Source: Hymenobacter sp. BT559 (GTDB lineage Bacteria > Bacteroidota > Bacteroidia > Cytophagales > Hymenobacteraceae). Taken from it: a stretch of 64,000 nucleotides of DNA. The DNA lies in contig NZ_JAELXV010000001.1 in assembly GCF_016427535.1 (NCBI RefSeq), positions 1,178,001-1,242,000 of the forward strand, read 5' to 3'. The notes below the pieces were generated by a model, which was not told the origin of the DNA, searched no databases, and was given only the letters and a program-made list of their open reading frames with translations. Made by a program: the position numbers and the translations under genes. The first letter of the stretch is position 1. The number at the start of each line of letters is the position of its first letter. This document shows positions 52,759 through 61,436 of the stretch, piece after piece.

Positions 52759-52963
52759 GCTAATTAGATGTAGTTGGTTTAGGATGTCGTTTTTAAGATT
52801 CAGCTAAATGTCAGGCCTTGCTACTAGCCAGAGGGCTAGCAAAAAAATAGACGGCTTAATTCAAGTATTTCCCAGCCAAGAGTAGCGAGGAAAAGCATCG
52901 CGACCTATACCTTTACCGCACTCACGCTCAACAAGTCAAGAATAGCCAGCTTCCCTAACATTT

Positions 52964-52979
52964 CCGGAAACGTTTTCCG
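52964..52979. promoter_or_regulatory. LacI-type operator-like palindrome upstream of susC-like gene
   Basis: CCGGAAACGTTTTCCG contains AAACGTTT, a perfect 8-base palindrome flanked by GG and CC, the centre of LacI/CcpA-type operators. It lies 70 bases before the SusC ATG. No LacI gene is in the window, so the regulator would be elsewhere. The rest of the 290-base gap (52759-53048) shows no gene. Confidence 0.45.
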
Positions 52980-53048
52980 AAATCGTTTGTGGTTGATTTG
53001 GCTCCCTTTGTAGTTGTTTCTGTTTTCCCACCCTTTCATATTTTACCC

Positions 53049-56000
53049 ATGCGTAACACCAGTTACTCAAGTAATTATGCTTATGAGCAGCCGGCGCCCC
53101 GGTCCATTCTAAGCGGTAAACTGCTGCTCCTGTCTCTCTTCCTACCTATAGCGGGCTATGCACAAACTGCCCGCCAGGTATCGGGTAAGGTGCTCGATGG
53201 TACGGGCACTGCCTTGCCCGGCGTAACAGTCCTCGTGCCTGGCACTACCACCGGCACCAGCACCGGCGCCGATGGCGGCTTCCAGCTATCGGTGCCCGCC
53301 AATGCCACCAAGCTGTCATTCTCCTTTGTGGGCTATGGTACCCAGGTAGTTGACATCACTGGCAGAAATACGGTGAGCGTAACGCTGAAAGACGATGCCC
53401 AGGCCCTAGGCGATGTAGTAGTAGTAGGCTACGGCACCGTGCAAAAAAGCGACCTGACCGGTGCCGTAAGCACCGTAGGTACCAAGGAGTTTAACAAGGG
53501 TACTTTCACGTCACCCGACCAGCTTTTGCAAGGCCGTACGTCGGGCGTGCAGATAACCCAGAACAGTGGACAGCCCGGCGGTGCCTCTACCATTCGTATC
53601 CGGGGCAACTCAGCCGTGACGGGTACCGGCCAGCCGCTGTACGTAGTGGATGGGGTGCCGCTTGATGGCCGCTCGGCCCGCCCCGGCCTGAACACGAGCC
53701 TCGGGGATAGCCCCGATAGCAACCCGCTCAACTTCTTGAACCCCGCCGATATCGAGTCGCTGACGGTGCTCAAGGACGCCTCGGCTACAGCTATTTATGG
53801 CTCGCGGGCGGCCTATGGCGTGGTGCTTATCACCACGAAGCGCGGCAAAGCGGGCGAGCCCAAATTTGACTTTGGCGTGTCGGGCGGCTTCTCGAATATT
53901 ATGCGCCGCATCAAAGTGCTGAATGCCGACCAATTTCGGCAGGCCCTGACCTACTACGGTGCCCCGGCAACCAACGACCTAGGGCAGAATAATGACCCGC
54001 TGGGAGCTATTCTGCAAACCGGCCCGCTGCAAAACTACACCGGGGCCGTAAGCGGCGGCGGTGAGAACGCGCGCTACCGTCTCTCGCTCGGCTACCTCGA
54101 CCAAAAGGGTATCGTGAAGAAGACTGGCTTCCAGAAGTACACCGCCAACTTCGTGACCAACGCGAAGTTCTTGGAGAGCAAGCGCCTAGGTATCGATATT
54201 AATATCACGGCCAGCCAATCACGCGAGCAGCTGGCGCCTATTACCAATAACGGTGACTTCCGGGGTAGCCTCATTGGCCAGGCCTTACAGTGGAATCCCA
54301 CCGATAGGCTTTACAACGACGATGGCAGCCCGTTTGTCCGTCAGGGCCAGGTTATCAACCCGGTAGCGCAGCAAGAATACTACAACGATAGGGCTCGGGT
54401 AACGACAGCGTTAGCTTCGATTTCGCCCTACTATAAGTTCAACGACTGGCTAGAGTATCGCGCACTGTTTGCCACCAACTACAGCACTGGTATCCGTCGC
54501 ACGTCTATCGACCAGCGCCTCAATATCCAGGACTATCAGAACCTAGGCTACGCGGCCATCAGCACTACCGAGCTGCAAACGCAGCAGATGACGCACACGC
54601 TGAATTTCAACAAGAAGGTAGCAACCGACCTTAATCTAAATGCCCTGCTGGGTTACGAGTACACGAAGTTTAATTACTCGGGTACTGGCCTCAGCGGTCG
54701 CGGCCCGGCCAATGCCGACGGCACGCCCATTGGCTTTGGTACCTACGGCCTCGACTACACCAACTACCTCCAGTATTCCAACCCCTCGGGCCGCCTCATC
54801 TCGTCGTTTGTAGACCCCGTTACGGAACTGCAGTCGTTCTTTGGTCGCGCTATTCTTAACTACAAGGAGCGCTATTTGCTGACGGCCACCCTGCGTGCCG
54901 ACGGTAGCACCAAGTTTGGTGAAAACAACAAGTACGGCTACTTCCCGTCGGTTTCGGCGGCCTGGGATATCAGCCAGGAGAACTTCCTGAAGTCGAAGTA
55001 TGAAAGCCTCAACCAGCTAAAGCTGCGTGTAGGCTATGGCCGCACTGGTAACCAAGAGTTTCCGGCTGGCTCGGCCCGGAGCCAGTTTGTATTCCAGGCC
55101 AACAATGGAGGCCTCGTGCAGACGACCAACGCCAACCCCAACCTGAAGTGGCAGTCGGACGAGCAGTACAATGCCGGCCTCGATGTGGCTTTGTTCAACA
55201 ACCGCGTGACGCTGTCGGCCGACTACTTCTACAAGCGTACTACCGACCTGCTCTACCCCAACATCCCGGGCTTCCCGGCTGCCCCCGGTGGTAGCAGCGT
55301 TATCTGGCAGAACCTCAACGGTGTCATTGTTAACAAAGGGGTAGAACTGCTCCTAGGTGTTACGGCCGTTGATAATGCGCGTGTCGGGGTAAGCTTTAAT
55401 GCCAACGCCACCTTCGTGAAGAACAACGTGACGGGCCTGCCCAACGCGCTTATCATCCAGACGGGCACGCTCAGCGGGCAGGGTCTCTCGGGCGTACTGG
55501 CCGAAACCATCCAAAATGGCCAGCCTCTGAACGGCTTCTTCCTGCCTACTTACAACGGCCTCAACCCCAGCACTGGCCTCTACAACGATTTTACTCCAGC
55601 CAGTTACGCGGGCAATCCCAACCCCACTGCTATTGCCGGTCTTAGCGCCACGTTCCGTTACAGCAAGCTGTCGTTGATTACAAACTTCAACGGGATTTTT
55701 GGCAACAAAATTTACAACAACACTTTCAACAGTGTGCTGAACGTGAGCCAGATTCGGGCTGGCAAGAATATCGCCCTCAGCGAGTACGAAGGCGGTGTAA
55801 AGGAGTCGCTGGCTAACGCCGTAACCCCCTCCACGCGCTTCCTGGAAAGCGGCAATTTTGTGAAGCTCTCCAACGTGACGCTTTCCTACGCCCTAGGTGA
55901 CATCGGCAAGGTATTTAAGGGCGCGAGCATCTACGCCATCGGCCAGAACCTGTTCGTTATCACCAAGTATCGCGGCTTTGACCCTGAGGTGAATACCAAC

Positions 56001-56093
56001 AAGTCGTCGGGAGTAGTGCCTTCGGCTGGTATCGACTACACTGGCTATCCGTCGGCCCGCACCTTCACCTTCGGCGTCAACTTCTCTCTATAA
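53049..56093 (+). CDS. SusC/RagA-type TonB-dependent outer-membrane transporter
   Basis: 1014 residues from ATG at 53049. A 22-residue hydrophilic stretch (NTSYSSNYAYEQPAPRS) precedes the hydrophobic core of the signal peptide (LLLLSLFLPIAGYAQ), which is unusually late. Then come a carboxypeptidase-D-like domain (QVSGKVLDGTGTALPGVTVL), the TonB-box region near LGDVVVVGYGTVQKSDLTGAV, a plug (VDGVPLDG, LKDASATAIYGSRAAYGVVLITT) and a 22-strand barrel ending RTFTFGVNFSL. It imports a sugar across the outer membrane together with the SusD partner 25 bases downstream. Confidence 0.95.
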   Translation: MRNTSYSSNYAYEQPAPRSILSGKLLLLSLFLPIAGYAQTARQVSGKVLDGTGTALPGVTVLVPGTTTGTSTGADGGFQLSVPANATKLSFSFVGYGTQVVDITGRNTVSVTLKDDAQALGDVVVVGYGTVQKSDLTGAVSTVGTKEFNKGTFTSPDQLLQGRTSGVQITQNSGQPGGASTIRIRGNSAVTGTGQPLYVVDGVPLDGRSARPGLNTSLGDSPDSNPLNFLNPADIESLTVLKDASATAIYGSRAAYGVVLITTKRGKAGEPKFDFGVSGGFSNIMRRIKVLNADQFRQALTYYGAPATNDLGQNNDPLGAILQTGPLQNYTGAVSGGGENARYRLSLGYLDQKGIVKKTGFQKYTANFVTNAKFLESKRLGIDINITASQSREQLAPITNNGDFRGSLIGQALQWNPTDRLYNDDGSPFVRQGQVINPVAQQEYYNDRARVTTALASISPYYKFNDWLEYRALFATNYSTGIRRTSIDQRLNIQDYQNLGYAAISTTELQTQQMTHTLNFNKKVATDLNLNALLGYEYTKFNYSGTGLSGRGPANADGTPIGFGTYGLDYTNYLQYSNPSGRLISSFVDPVTELQSFFGRAILNYKERYLLTATLRADGSTKFGENNKYGYFPSVSAAWDISQENFLKSKYESLNQLKLRVGYGRTGNQEFPAGSARSQFVFQANNGGLVQTTNANPNLKWQSDEQYNAGLDVALFNNRVTLSADYFYKRTTDLLYPNIPGFPAAPGGSSVIWQNLNGVIVNKGVELLLGVTAVDNARVGVSFNANATFVKNNVTGLPNALIIQTGTLSGQGLSGVLAETIQNGQPLNGFFLPTYNGLNPSTGLYNDFTPASYAGNPNPTAIAGLSATFRYSKLSLITNFNGIFGNKIYNNTFNSVLNVSQIRAGKNIALSEYEGGVKESLANAVTPSTRFLESGNFVKLSNVTLSYALGDIGKVFKGASIYAIGQNLFVITKYRGFDPEVNTNKSSGVVPSAGIDYTGYPSARTFTFGVNFSL

Positions 56094-56118
56094 TTCCCAC
56101 CCACTGCTACCTATTTAT

Positions 56119-57687
56119 ATGAAAAAGATACTCAGCGCGGCGGCCATGCTGGCCTTCCTGCAACTAGCTGATAGCTGCAAGATTAATGAGGAGTTTCAGG
56201 CTGGCCTGACGCCAGACCAGATTACAGCAGGCAATGCGTCGTCGTTGCTTGATGGGGCTTATAACGCCATGCGCAGCCCGTTCCAAGGGGCCACCCAGAT
56301 ATTTGCTATGTCGGAAGTAACGACCGACGAGCGCATTATGCCTACCCGGGCAGGCGACTGGGACGACAATGGCAAGTGGCGGGCACTGCACCTGCACAAC
56401 TGGGACGCCAACCATCCCGAAGTGCGCGACGCCTTTGCCAACCTAGGGGGCGTCATCTTCGCGGCTACCGACGTGCTGCGGCCCGAGTTTGGGGCCACTA
56501 CGCAGCAGCAGGCCGAAGCCCGCTTCATCCGTGCCTTCGCCACTTACTGGACGATGGACCTTTACAACCAAGTGCCTTACCGCGAGCCCGGCGAACTGGT
56601 AGCTAATAATGCTAAGGTGCGCAAGGGAACGGAGGCACTCGACTACGTTATCAGCGAAGTGACAGCCGTAATCGGCAACTTGCCCGATGCGCCGGCCTAC
56701 CGGGCCAACAAGGACGCCGCCCGCTGCCTGCTCATGAAGTGCTACCTCAACCGCGGGGTGTATACCAATCGGCAAACTCCCACGTTTGCGGCGGCTGACA
56801 TGAATCAGGTAATTACGCTGGCTGACCAGATTATCAATAGCGGCCGCTACCGGTTTGCCACCAACTACTTCGACAACTTTGCTCCGGCTAACACGACTAT
56901 TGGCACGGAAAATATTTTTACCGAGCTCAATATTGGGGGTGTGAGCAGCGGCGCACAGTATGATTTGTGGCGCTTTATCTCGCACTACAACATGACGCCG
57001 ACGGGCTACAATGGACCCTGCGCCCTGCCGAGCTTCTACGATACGTTTGGAGCTAATGATATTCGGCGCGGCACGGTGTACGACTACACCAACGGCCCTA
57101 CCAACCGCTTCCGGCACCAGAACGTAGGCTTTCTGGTAGGCCAGCAGTACGACTTGACGAGCAGCACCGACACGCCACTAAAAGACCGCACCGGCGCGCC
57201 GCTAGCCTTCACGCGCGAAGTACGCCTGATTGAAACCGGCTCTAACCTGGAAGTGACTGGTATCCGGCCGATGAAGTACCCACCCGATTTCACGAACAAC
57301 CCGGCTGGTACCACGGACAACGACATGGTGCACTTCCGCCTGCCCGACGTGCTCTTGATGAAAGCTGAAGCCATCTTGCGCGGTGGCACCGCTACCTCGG
57401 CTGGCTCCTACGGCAGCACGCCCACGGCACTGGTCAACTCTATTCGCACGCACTCATCGCGCAATGCTGGCGCCCTCGCCAACGTAGACCTGCCCACGCT
57501 CTACGCCGAGCGTGGCCGCGAGCTATACCTAGAAAACTGGCGCCGCCAGGACATGGTGCGCTTCGGTACCTACCTAGGGCCGATTGAGCAGGGCCCCACG
57601 AGCAGCGACCCTAAGTACCTCATTTTCCCTATTCCGAATCAGCAGTTGGCGGTAAACCCCAACCTGACGCAGAACCCCGGCTACTAG
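56119..57687 (+). CDS. RagB/SusD-type outer-membrane lipoprotein
   Basis: 522 residues. The signal ends ADSC (Cys20), so it should be lipid-anchored. The SusD pattern is present: LLDGAYNAMRSPFQG, QAEARFIRAFATYWTMDLYNQVPY, RAYK-like NKDAARCLLMKCYLNRGVY, and the C-terminal LLMKAEAIL...YAERGRELYLENWRRQDMVRFG. It captures the sugar and caps the SusC barrel. No SusE/SusF-like gene follows; the operon ends at a strong terminator. Confidence 0.95.
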   Translation: MKKILSAAAMLAFLQLADSCKINEEFQAGLTPDQITAGNASSLLDGAYNAMRSPFQGATQIFAMSEVTTDERIMPTRAGDWDDNGKWRALHLHNWDANHPEVRDAFANLGGVIFAATDVLRPEFGATTQQQAEARFIRAFATYWTMDLYNQVPYREPGELVANNAKVRKGTEALDYVISEVTAVIGNLPDAPAYRANKDAARCLLMKCYLNRGVYTNRQTPTFAAADMNQVITLADQIINSGRYRFATNYFDNFAPANTTIGTENIFTELNIGGVSSGAQYDLWRFISHYNMTPTGYNGPCALPSFYDTFGANDIRRGTVYDYTNGPTNRFRHQNVGFLVGQQYDLTSSTDTPLKDRTGAPLAFTREVRLIETGSNLEVTGIRPMKYPPDFTNNPAGTTDNDMVHFRLPDVLLMKAEAILRGGTATSAGSYGSTPTALVNSIRTHSSRNAGALANVDLPTLYAERGRELYLENWRRQDMVRFGTYLGPIEQGPTSSDPKYLIFPIPNQQLAVNPNLTQNPGY

Positions 57688-57703
57688 TAATATAGTAGCC
57701 ACT

Positions 57704-57740
57704 AAAAAGCCCGCCTGCTACAGTAGCAGGCGGGCTTTTT
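57704..57740. terminator. Bidirectional terminator between SusD and DUF1080 genes
   Basis: AAAAAGCCCGCCTGCTA (57704-57720) pairs perfectly with TAGCAGGCGGGCTTTTT (57724-57740), loop CAG. It separates the two convergent transcription units. Confidence 0.93.
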
Positions 57741-57774
57741 GTTGCTTAGGTACCTAGGTAATCAGAAGGAGAAC

Positions 57775-58548
57775 CTAGGGACGGGCTTCTAGCTCGCGTA
57801 TCCAGATGTTGCGGAAGCTATTGGGCTCGCTCTTGTCACCGTGCGACTGCAGCTTGATTGGCGAGGCGCCATGGGCCTGCCGGTAGGCAGCCGGGCCGAT
57901 GTACTGCGTGGGGCCAGCCAGCTCCACGTTATTTTGCACCACGATGCCGTTGAAGATGACAGTAACGCGGGCTGGCGTGGCCACTGTGCCATCAGCCTTG
58001 AAAGTGGGGGCTAGCCAAATCACGTCGTAGCTCTGCCACTCGCCGGGCTTGCGGCAGGGGTTGGCCAGCGGCACGCGCTGCTTGTAAATGCTGCCTGCCA
58101 TGCCGTTCACGTAAGTCTTGTTGTTGTACGAGTCCAAAATCTGCAACTCATACCCTAGGTCGCCCTTGCCCAGCGAGGCCAGGAAAAGGCCGCTGTTGCC
58201 GCGGGCCTGCCCCGTGCCGGTGATGTTGGCCGGTACACGCCACTCTAGGTGCAGCTGGTAGTTGGTGAAGGATTGCTTGGTTTCGATGTTGCCGGTGGTT
58301 TTGTCTACCGTAAACATCCCGCCACCTACCTTCCACTTGGCAGGCGTGTTGCGGTCTTCGGTCATCACCCATTGGCTGAGGTCCTTGCCATTGAATAGCA
58401 CAATCGCATCGGCGGGCGGTGGGGCCAGGTTGGGGGTGGCGGCTACTACCTTGGGCACCGGCTCGTACACTTCGGTGTCCTCGGGTTTGCCTTGCGCGTA
58501 GGCTGCGACACTGACTAGCAGCGCGGCAGGAAGAAAGAGATGTTTCAT
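57775..58548 (-). CDS. DUF1080 protein (3-keto-disaccharide hydrolase family), secreted
   Basis: 257 residues. Signal peptide MKHLFLPAALLVSVAAYAQG. The DUF1080 pattern follows: ADAIVLFNGKDLSQWVM, WKVGGGMFTVDK, TKQSFTNYQLHLEWRVP, GQARGNSGLFLASLG, YELQILDSYNNKTYVNGMAGSIY, with a final IRELEARP. Members hydrolyse 3-keto glycosides after oxidation of the sugar. The neighbouring oxidoreductase, cytochrome c and isomerases fit that pathway. A terminator lies just upstream (58573-58610), so it may have its own promoter. Confidence 0.92.
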   Translation of the reverse strand: MKHLFLPAALLVSVAAYAQGKPEDTEVYEPVPKVVAATPNLAPPPADAIVLFNGKDLSQWVMTEDRNTPAKWKVGGGMFTVDKTTGNIETKQSFTNYQLHLEWRVPANITGTGQARGNSGLFLASLGKGDLGYELQILDSYNNKTYVNGMAGSIYKQRVPLANPCRKPGEWQSYDVIWLAPTFKADGTVATPARVTVIFNGIVVQNNVELAGPTQYIGPAAYRQAHGASPIKLQSHGDKSEPNSFRNIWIRELEARP

Positions 58549-58572
58549 AAGGCTAAAGAATGGGGGATAAGG

Positions 58573-58610
58573 AAAAAGCCTGGGCCCGGCACAGTGCCCA
58601 GCCCAGGCTG
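58573..58610 (-). terminator. Rho-independent terminator on the minus strand after the Tat-exported isomerase gene
   Basis: On the minus strand AGCCTGGGC (58609-58601) pairs with GCCCAGGCT (58585-58577), followed by a T run. It separates the isomerase gene from the DUF1080 gene. Confidence 0.8.
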
Positions 58611-58644
58611 AGAAGAAACTTGTCCTAGATGGGCGCCTGCCCGC

Positions 58645-59538
58645 TTACACGTCGCAGAGGCGCACGGCCTGCCGCAATGAAGCCAGCTTGTCGGTTTGCT
58701 TAGGTATGAATTCCTGCGCCACATAACCCTGAAAGCCGGTGGCTTTAATGGCCCGCATGATAGCGGGGTAGTTCAGCTCCTGGTTGTCATCGAGCTCATG
58801 GCGGCCGGGCACGCCAGCCGTGTGGTAGTGCGCGATGTAGGCGTGGTTGTCGGTGATATTGCGGATAACGTCGCCCTCATCAATTTGCATGTGGTAGATG
58901 TCGTAGAGCAGTTTGAAATGCTCAGACCCTAGGCGCTTGGCCAGGGCTACGCCCCAGCTGGTGCGGTCGGCCTGGTAGTCGTGGTGGTCAATTTTGCTGT
59001 TTAGCAGCTCCATCACTAGCACCACTTTATGCTTGGCCGCCAATTCTACCATCGGCTGCAAGCCTTTCACGGCGTTGGTCAGGCCTACCTCGTCCGTCAT
59101 GCCGCGGCGGCTGCCGCTAAAGCAAATCAGGTTGGTGTAGCCGGCCGCGGCCACTTTCGGAATCATGGCCGAATACTGCTTGTGCAGCTGGGCATGAAAG
59201 CGCGGGTCGTTGAAGCCGTCGGTGAGGTTAATCTCTGCGCCGTTGCACATGGGCGAGTCGAGGCCGTGCTTCTTGAGCGTAGCCCAATCATTTGGCCCTA
59301 CCAAGTCGATGCCTTTAATGCCCATTTCTTTAGCCTTCACGCACAGGTCGTCGAGCGACAGGTCCTGAAAGCACCAGCGGCACACCGATTGCTTGATGTT
59401 GTTGAGCATTGGCGTAGTCTCCGCCTCGGCAGTTTGGGCAGTTTCCATGGAGTAAGCGCTGGTTGTGCCCAGCGCACCTAGGGTAGCAGTAGTAGTGAGC
59501 AAGCCCTTGAGGGCCGTCCGGCGATTCAGGTTTTTCAT
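58645..59538 (-). CDS. Tat-exported sugar isomerase/epimerase-like TIM barrel
   Basis: 297 residues. N-terminus MKNLNRRTALKGLLTTTATLGALG is a twin-arginine signal (NRRTALKG). The mature part is a xylose-isomerase-like TIM barrel of the hydroxypyruvate-isomerase type: IKQSVCRWCFQDLS, KGIDLVGPNDWATLKKHGL, VLVMELLNSKIDHHDYQADR, FKLLYDIYHMQIDEGDV, HYHTAGVPGRHELDD; the Glu, Asp and His should bind a metal. In 3-keto sugar pathways such proteins act on keto-glycosides. Eighteen bases lie between it and the upstream MFS gene. Confidence 0.9.
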   Translation of the reverse strand: MKNLNRRTALKGLLTTTATLGALGTTSAYSMETAQTAEAETTPMLNNIKQSVCRWCFQDLSLDDLCVKAKEMGIKGIDLVGPNDWATLKKHGLDSPMCNGAEINLTDGFNDPRFHAQLHKQYSAMIPKVAAAGYTNLICFSGSRRGMTDEVGLTNAVKGLQPMVELAAKHKVVLVMELLNSKIDHHDYQADRTSWGVALAKRLGSEHFKLLYDIYHMQIDEGDVIRNITDNHAYIAHYHTAGVPGRHELDDNQELNYPAIMRAIKATGFQGYVAQEFIPKQTDKLASLRQAVRLCDV

Positions 59539-59556
59539 ATGGTTAACAAGTAACGA

Positions 59557-60819
59557 CTAGCCGGGCGCCACAGTAGAAGTCTCGCCATATGCCACCGGAG
59601 CTTCGCTCGAGTTGGTGGCCCCGGCCCCGCTACGCTCGCGGAAGAATAGCAAGAAGAGTACCAACACTACCGCCGCGATGCCAGCCGGAATCAGCCAAAT
59701 CATGCGCCAGTCGTGGGAGTCGCTGCCCAGGGTGTATTTATCGAAAATATCACCCGACAGCAGCGTGCCAATGAGCATGCCCACCCCGTAGGTAGCCAGC
59801 GTGATAAAGCCCTGAGCCGAGCTCTTGAAGCGTTCGCCAGCTAGGTTGTCGGTATAAATCTGGCCCGTTACGAAGAAGAAATCGTAGCATACGCCGTGCA
59901 GTACGATGCCTGCAATCAGCATCCAGTAGTTGCTGTCGCCGTTGCCATAGGCAAAAAAGATGTAGCGCAGCACCCAAGCCCCCATACCGATGGCCAGCAT
60001 TTTCTTTACCCCTAGCTTGCTGAAAAACAGTGGAATGGCCAGCATGAATAGTAGCTCCGATACCTGGCCCATGCTCTGGATGGCGGCGGCACCCTTCATG
60101 CCCACTTCGTTGAGGAAGGGGTTGGTGAAGCCATAGTAGAAGGCCAGCGGAATGCAGATGGCGATGGAGGCCAGGAAGAAAATCAGATAGGAGCGATTCT
60201 TCAGCAGGCCGATAGCCTCTAGACCCAGCAGGTCGCCTATCGAACTCGACTGCCCACTCTTAACGGGCGGCGTGGCGGGCAGCGTGAAGCTAAATACCCC
60301 TAGGAGCGCGGCGGCACCAGCCGCCATCAGGAAGGTAGCCTGCAAGCTATTGGTTTGCTCCCAGTTGAGCCAACCAATGGTGAGGCCCGCTACAATCCAG
60401 CCCAGCGTGCCGAGCACCCGCACCTGGGCAAACTCCTTCTGCGGGTTCTGCATTTGCCGGAAAGCGATGGAATTCACCAGCGCTAGCGTGGGCATATACA
60501 GCACCATGTAAGTCAGAATGTTGGGGTAGAAGCTATTGAAGTCGGGCGCCGACGAAGCGCGCCACAGCAGCAGCGCGCCAGCCAGGTGCAGCACCCCCAA
60601 GATTTTCTGGGCCGAGAAGTACCGGTCGGCAATCAGCCCCACGATAAACGGCGCCACGATGGCCCCGATAGACTGCGTAAGAAAAGCTACCCCCACTTGC
60701 GTGCCCGACGCGTTCAGGTTGTGCAACAAGTACGTTCCGAGGGTTACAAACCACGCGCCCCAGATGAAAAACTCTAGGAACATCATCAAGGACAGCTTAA
60801 TCCGAATAGCAGTAGACAT
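59557..60819 (-). CDS. MFS transporter of the nucleoside:H+ symporter type
   Basis: 420 residues, 12 helices. Begins IRIKLSLMMFLEFFIWGAWFVTLGTYLL, the NupG/XapB-type N-terminus, with later VSELLFMLAIPLFFSKLG and GVCYDFFFVTGQIYTDNLA. In Bacteroidota these carriers often sit in sugar clusters and probably transport glycosides or sugars rather than nucleosides. The position between the cytochrome c and isomerase genes supports a role in uptake of the keto-sugar or its products. Confidence 0.9.
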   Translation of the reverse strand: MSTAIRIKLSLMMFLEFFIWGAWFVTLGTYLLHNLNASGTQVGVAFLTQSIGAIVAPFIVGLIADRYFSAQKILGVLHLAGALLLWRASSAPDFNSFYPNILTYMVLYMPTLALVNSIAFRQMQNPQKEFAQVRVLGTLGWIVAGLTIGWLNWEQTNSLQATFLMAAGAAALLGVFSFTLPATPPVKSGQSSSIGDLLGLEAIGLLKNRSYLIFFLASIAICIPLAFYYGFTNPFLNEVGMKGAAAIQSMGQVSELLFMLAIPLFFSKLGVKKMLAIGMGAWVLRYIFFAYGNGDSNYWMLIAGIVLHGVCYDFFFVTGQIYTDNLAGERFKSSAQGFITLATYGVGMLIGTLLSGDIFDKYTLGSDSHDWRMIWLIPAGIAAVVLVLFLLFFRERSGAGATNSSEAPVAYGETSTVAPG

Positions 60820-60842
60820 GGGTGGGGAGGAATTTTTAATTA

Positions 60843-60922
60843 AAAATTAAAAACTAAGAATCAGAAACCAGGAGTAGGGAGAGAGCCACTAGTCCTAATT
60901 TCTGATCCCTAATTCTCAATTA
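60843..60922. repeat. Imperfect AT-rich inverted repeat
   Basis: AATTAAAAACTAAGAATCAG on the left is partly complementary to the right part (CTGATCCCTAATTCTCAATTA) with several mismatches. It lies between the MFS gene and the cytochrome c gene. Confidence 0.5.
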
Positions 60923-60923
60923 C

Positions 60924-61415
60924 TTATTTGAGGCTCAGTACGTAGCGTACCATTTCCTTGGCGTCGCTTTCCGACAGGCCGGGGTGCGGAGTCATGGCAA
61001 TATCGCCCCAGTGGCCCGCGCCGCCATTGATGATGTGCTGGCTTAGCATCGCAATGTTAGCCGGGGTTTCGGGGTATTTCTTGGCTACATCGCGGTAGGC
61101 TGGGCCAATGAGTTTCTCCCCCTCGCGGTGGCAGCTGCCGCAGTCGGAGGCGGCTACCAGCTGCGCGCCCTTGCCGGCGGGCTTGCCCACGGGTGAGGTG
61201 CCAATCTTAGAGGAGTTGGTATCAACCTGTGGCTGGTGAGCCACGGCCGCCAGCTTCACGTTGGCGGCGCTATCCTGGTTTAGCGGGGTGGCCTTAGCCT
61301 CGGGGTCGTCTTGGCTGTTAGCGCGCTCGGTGGCGGTCATCTCCTTCTTTTCAGGAGTAGAGGTGCAGGCCGCTAGCCCGGCGAGGCAACCTACTAGTAG
61401 CAATACTTTTTTCAT
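60924..61415 (-). CDS. Mono-heme cytochrome c lipoprotein
   Basis: 163 residues. Lipobox LAAC (Cys17) after MKKVLLLVGCLAGLAAC. A flexible 65-residue linker leads to the cytochrome c domain with heme site CGSCH and the axial Met in AMTPHPGLS, ending EMVRYVLSLK. It probably takes electrons from a periplasmic sugar dehydrogenase encoded beside it, such as the gluconate 2-dehydrogenase-like enzyme whose small subunit is at the end of the window. Confidence 0.93.
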   Translation of the reverse strand: MKKVLLLVGCLAGLAACTSTPEKKEMTATERANSQDDPEAKATPLNQDSAANVKLAAVAHQPQVDTNSSKIGTSPVGKPAGKGAQLVAASDCGSCHREGEKLIGPAYRDVAKKYPETPANIAMLSQHIINGGAGHWGDIAMTPHPGLSESDAKEMVRYVLSLK

Positions 61416-61436
61416 GATGGAGAAATGCAGAGAGAA

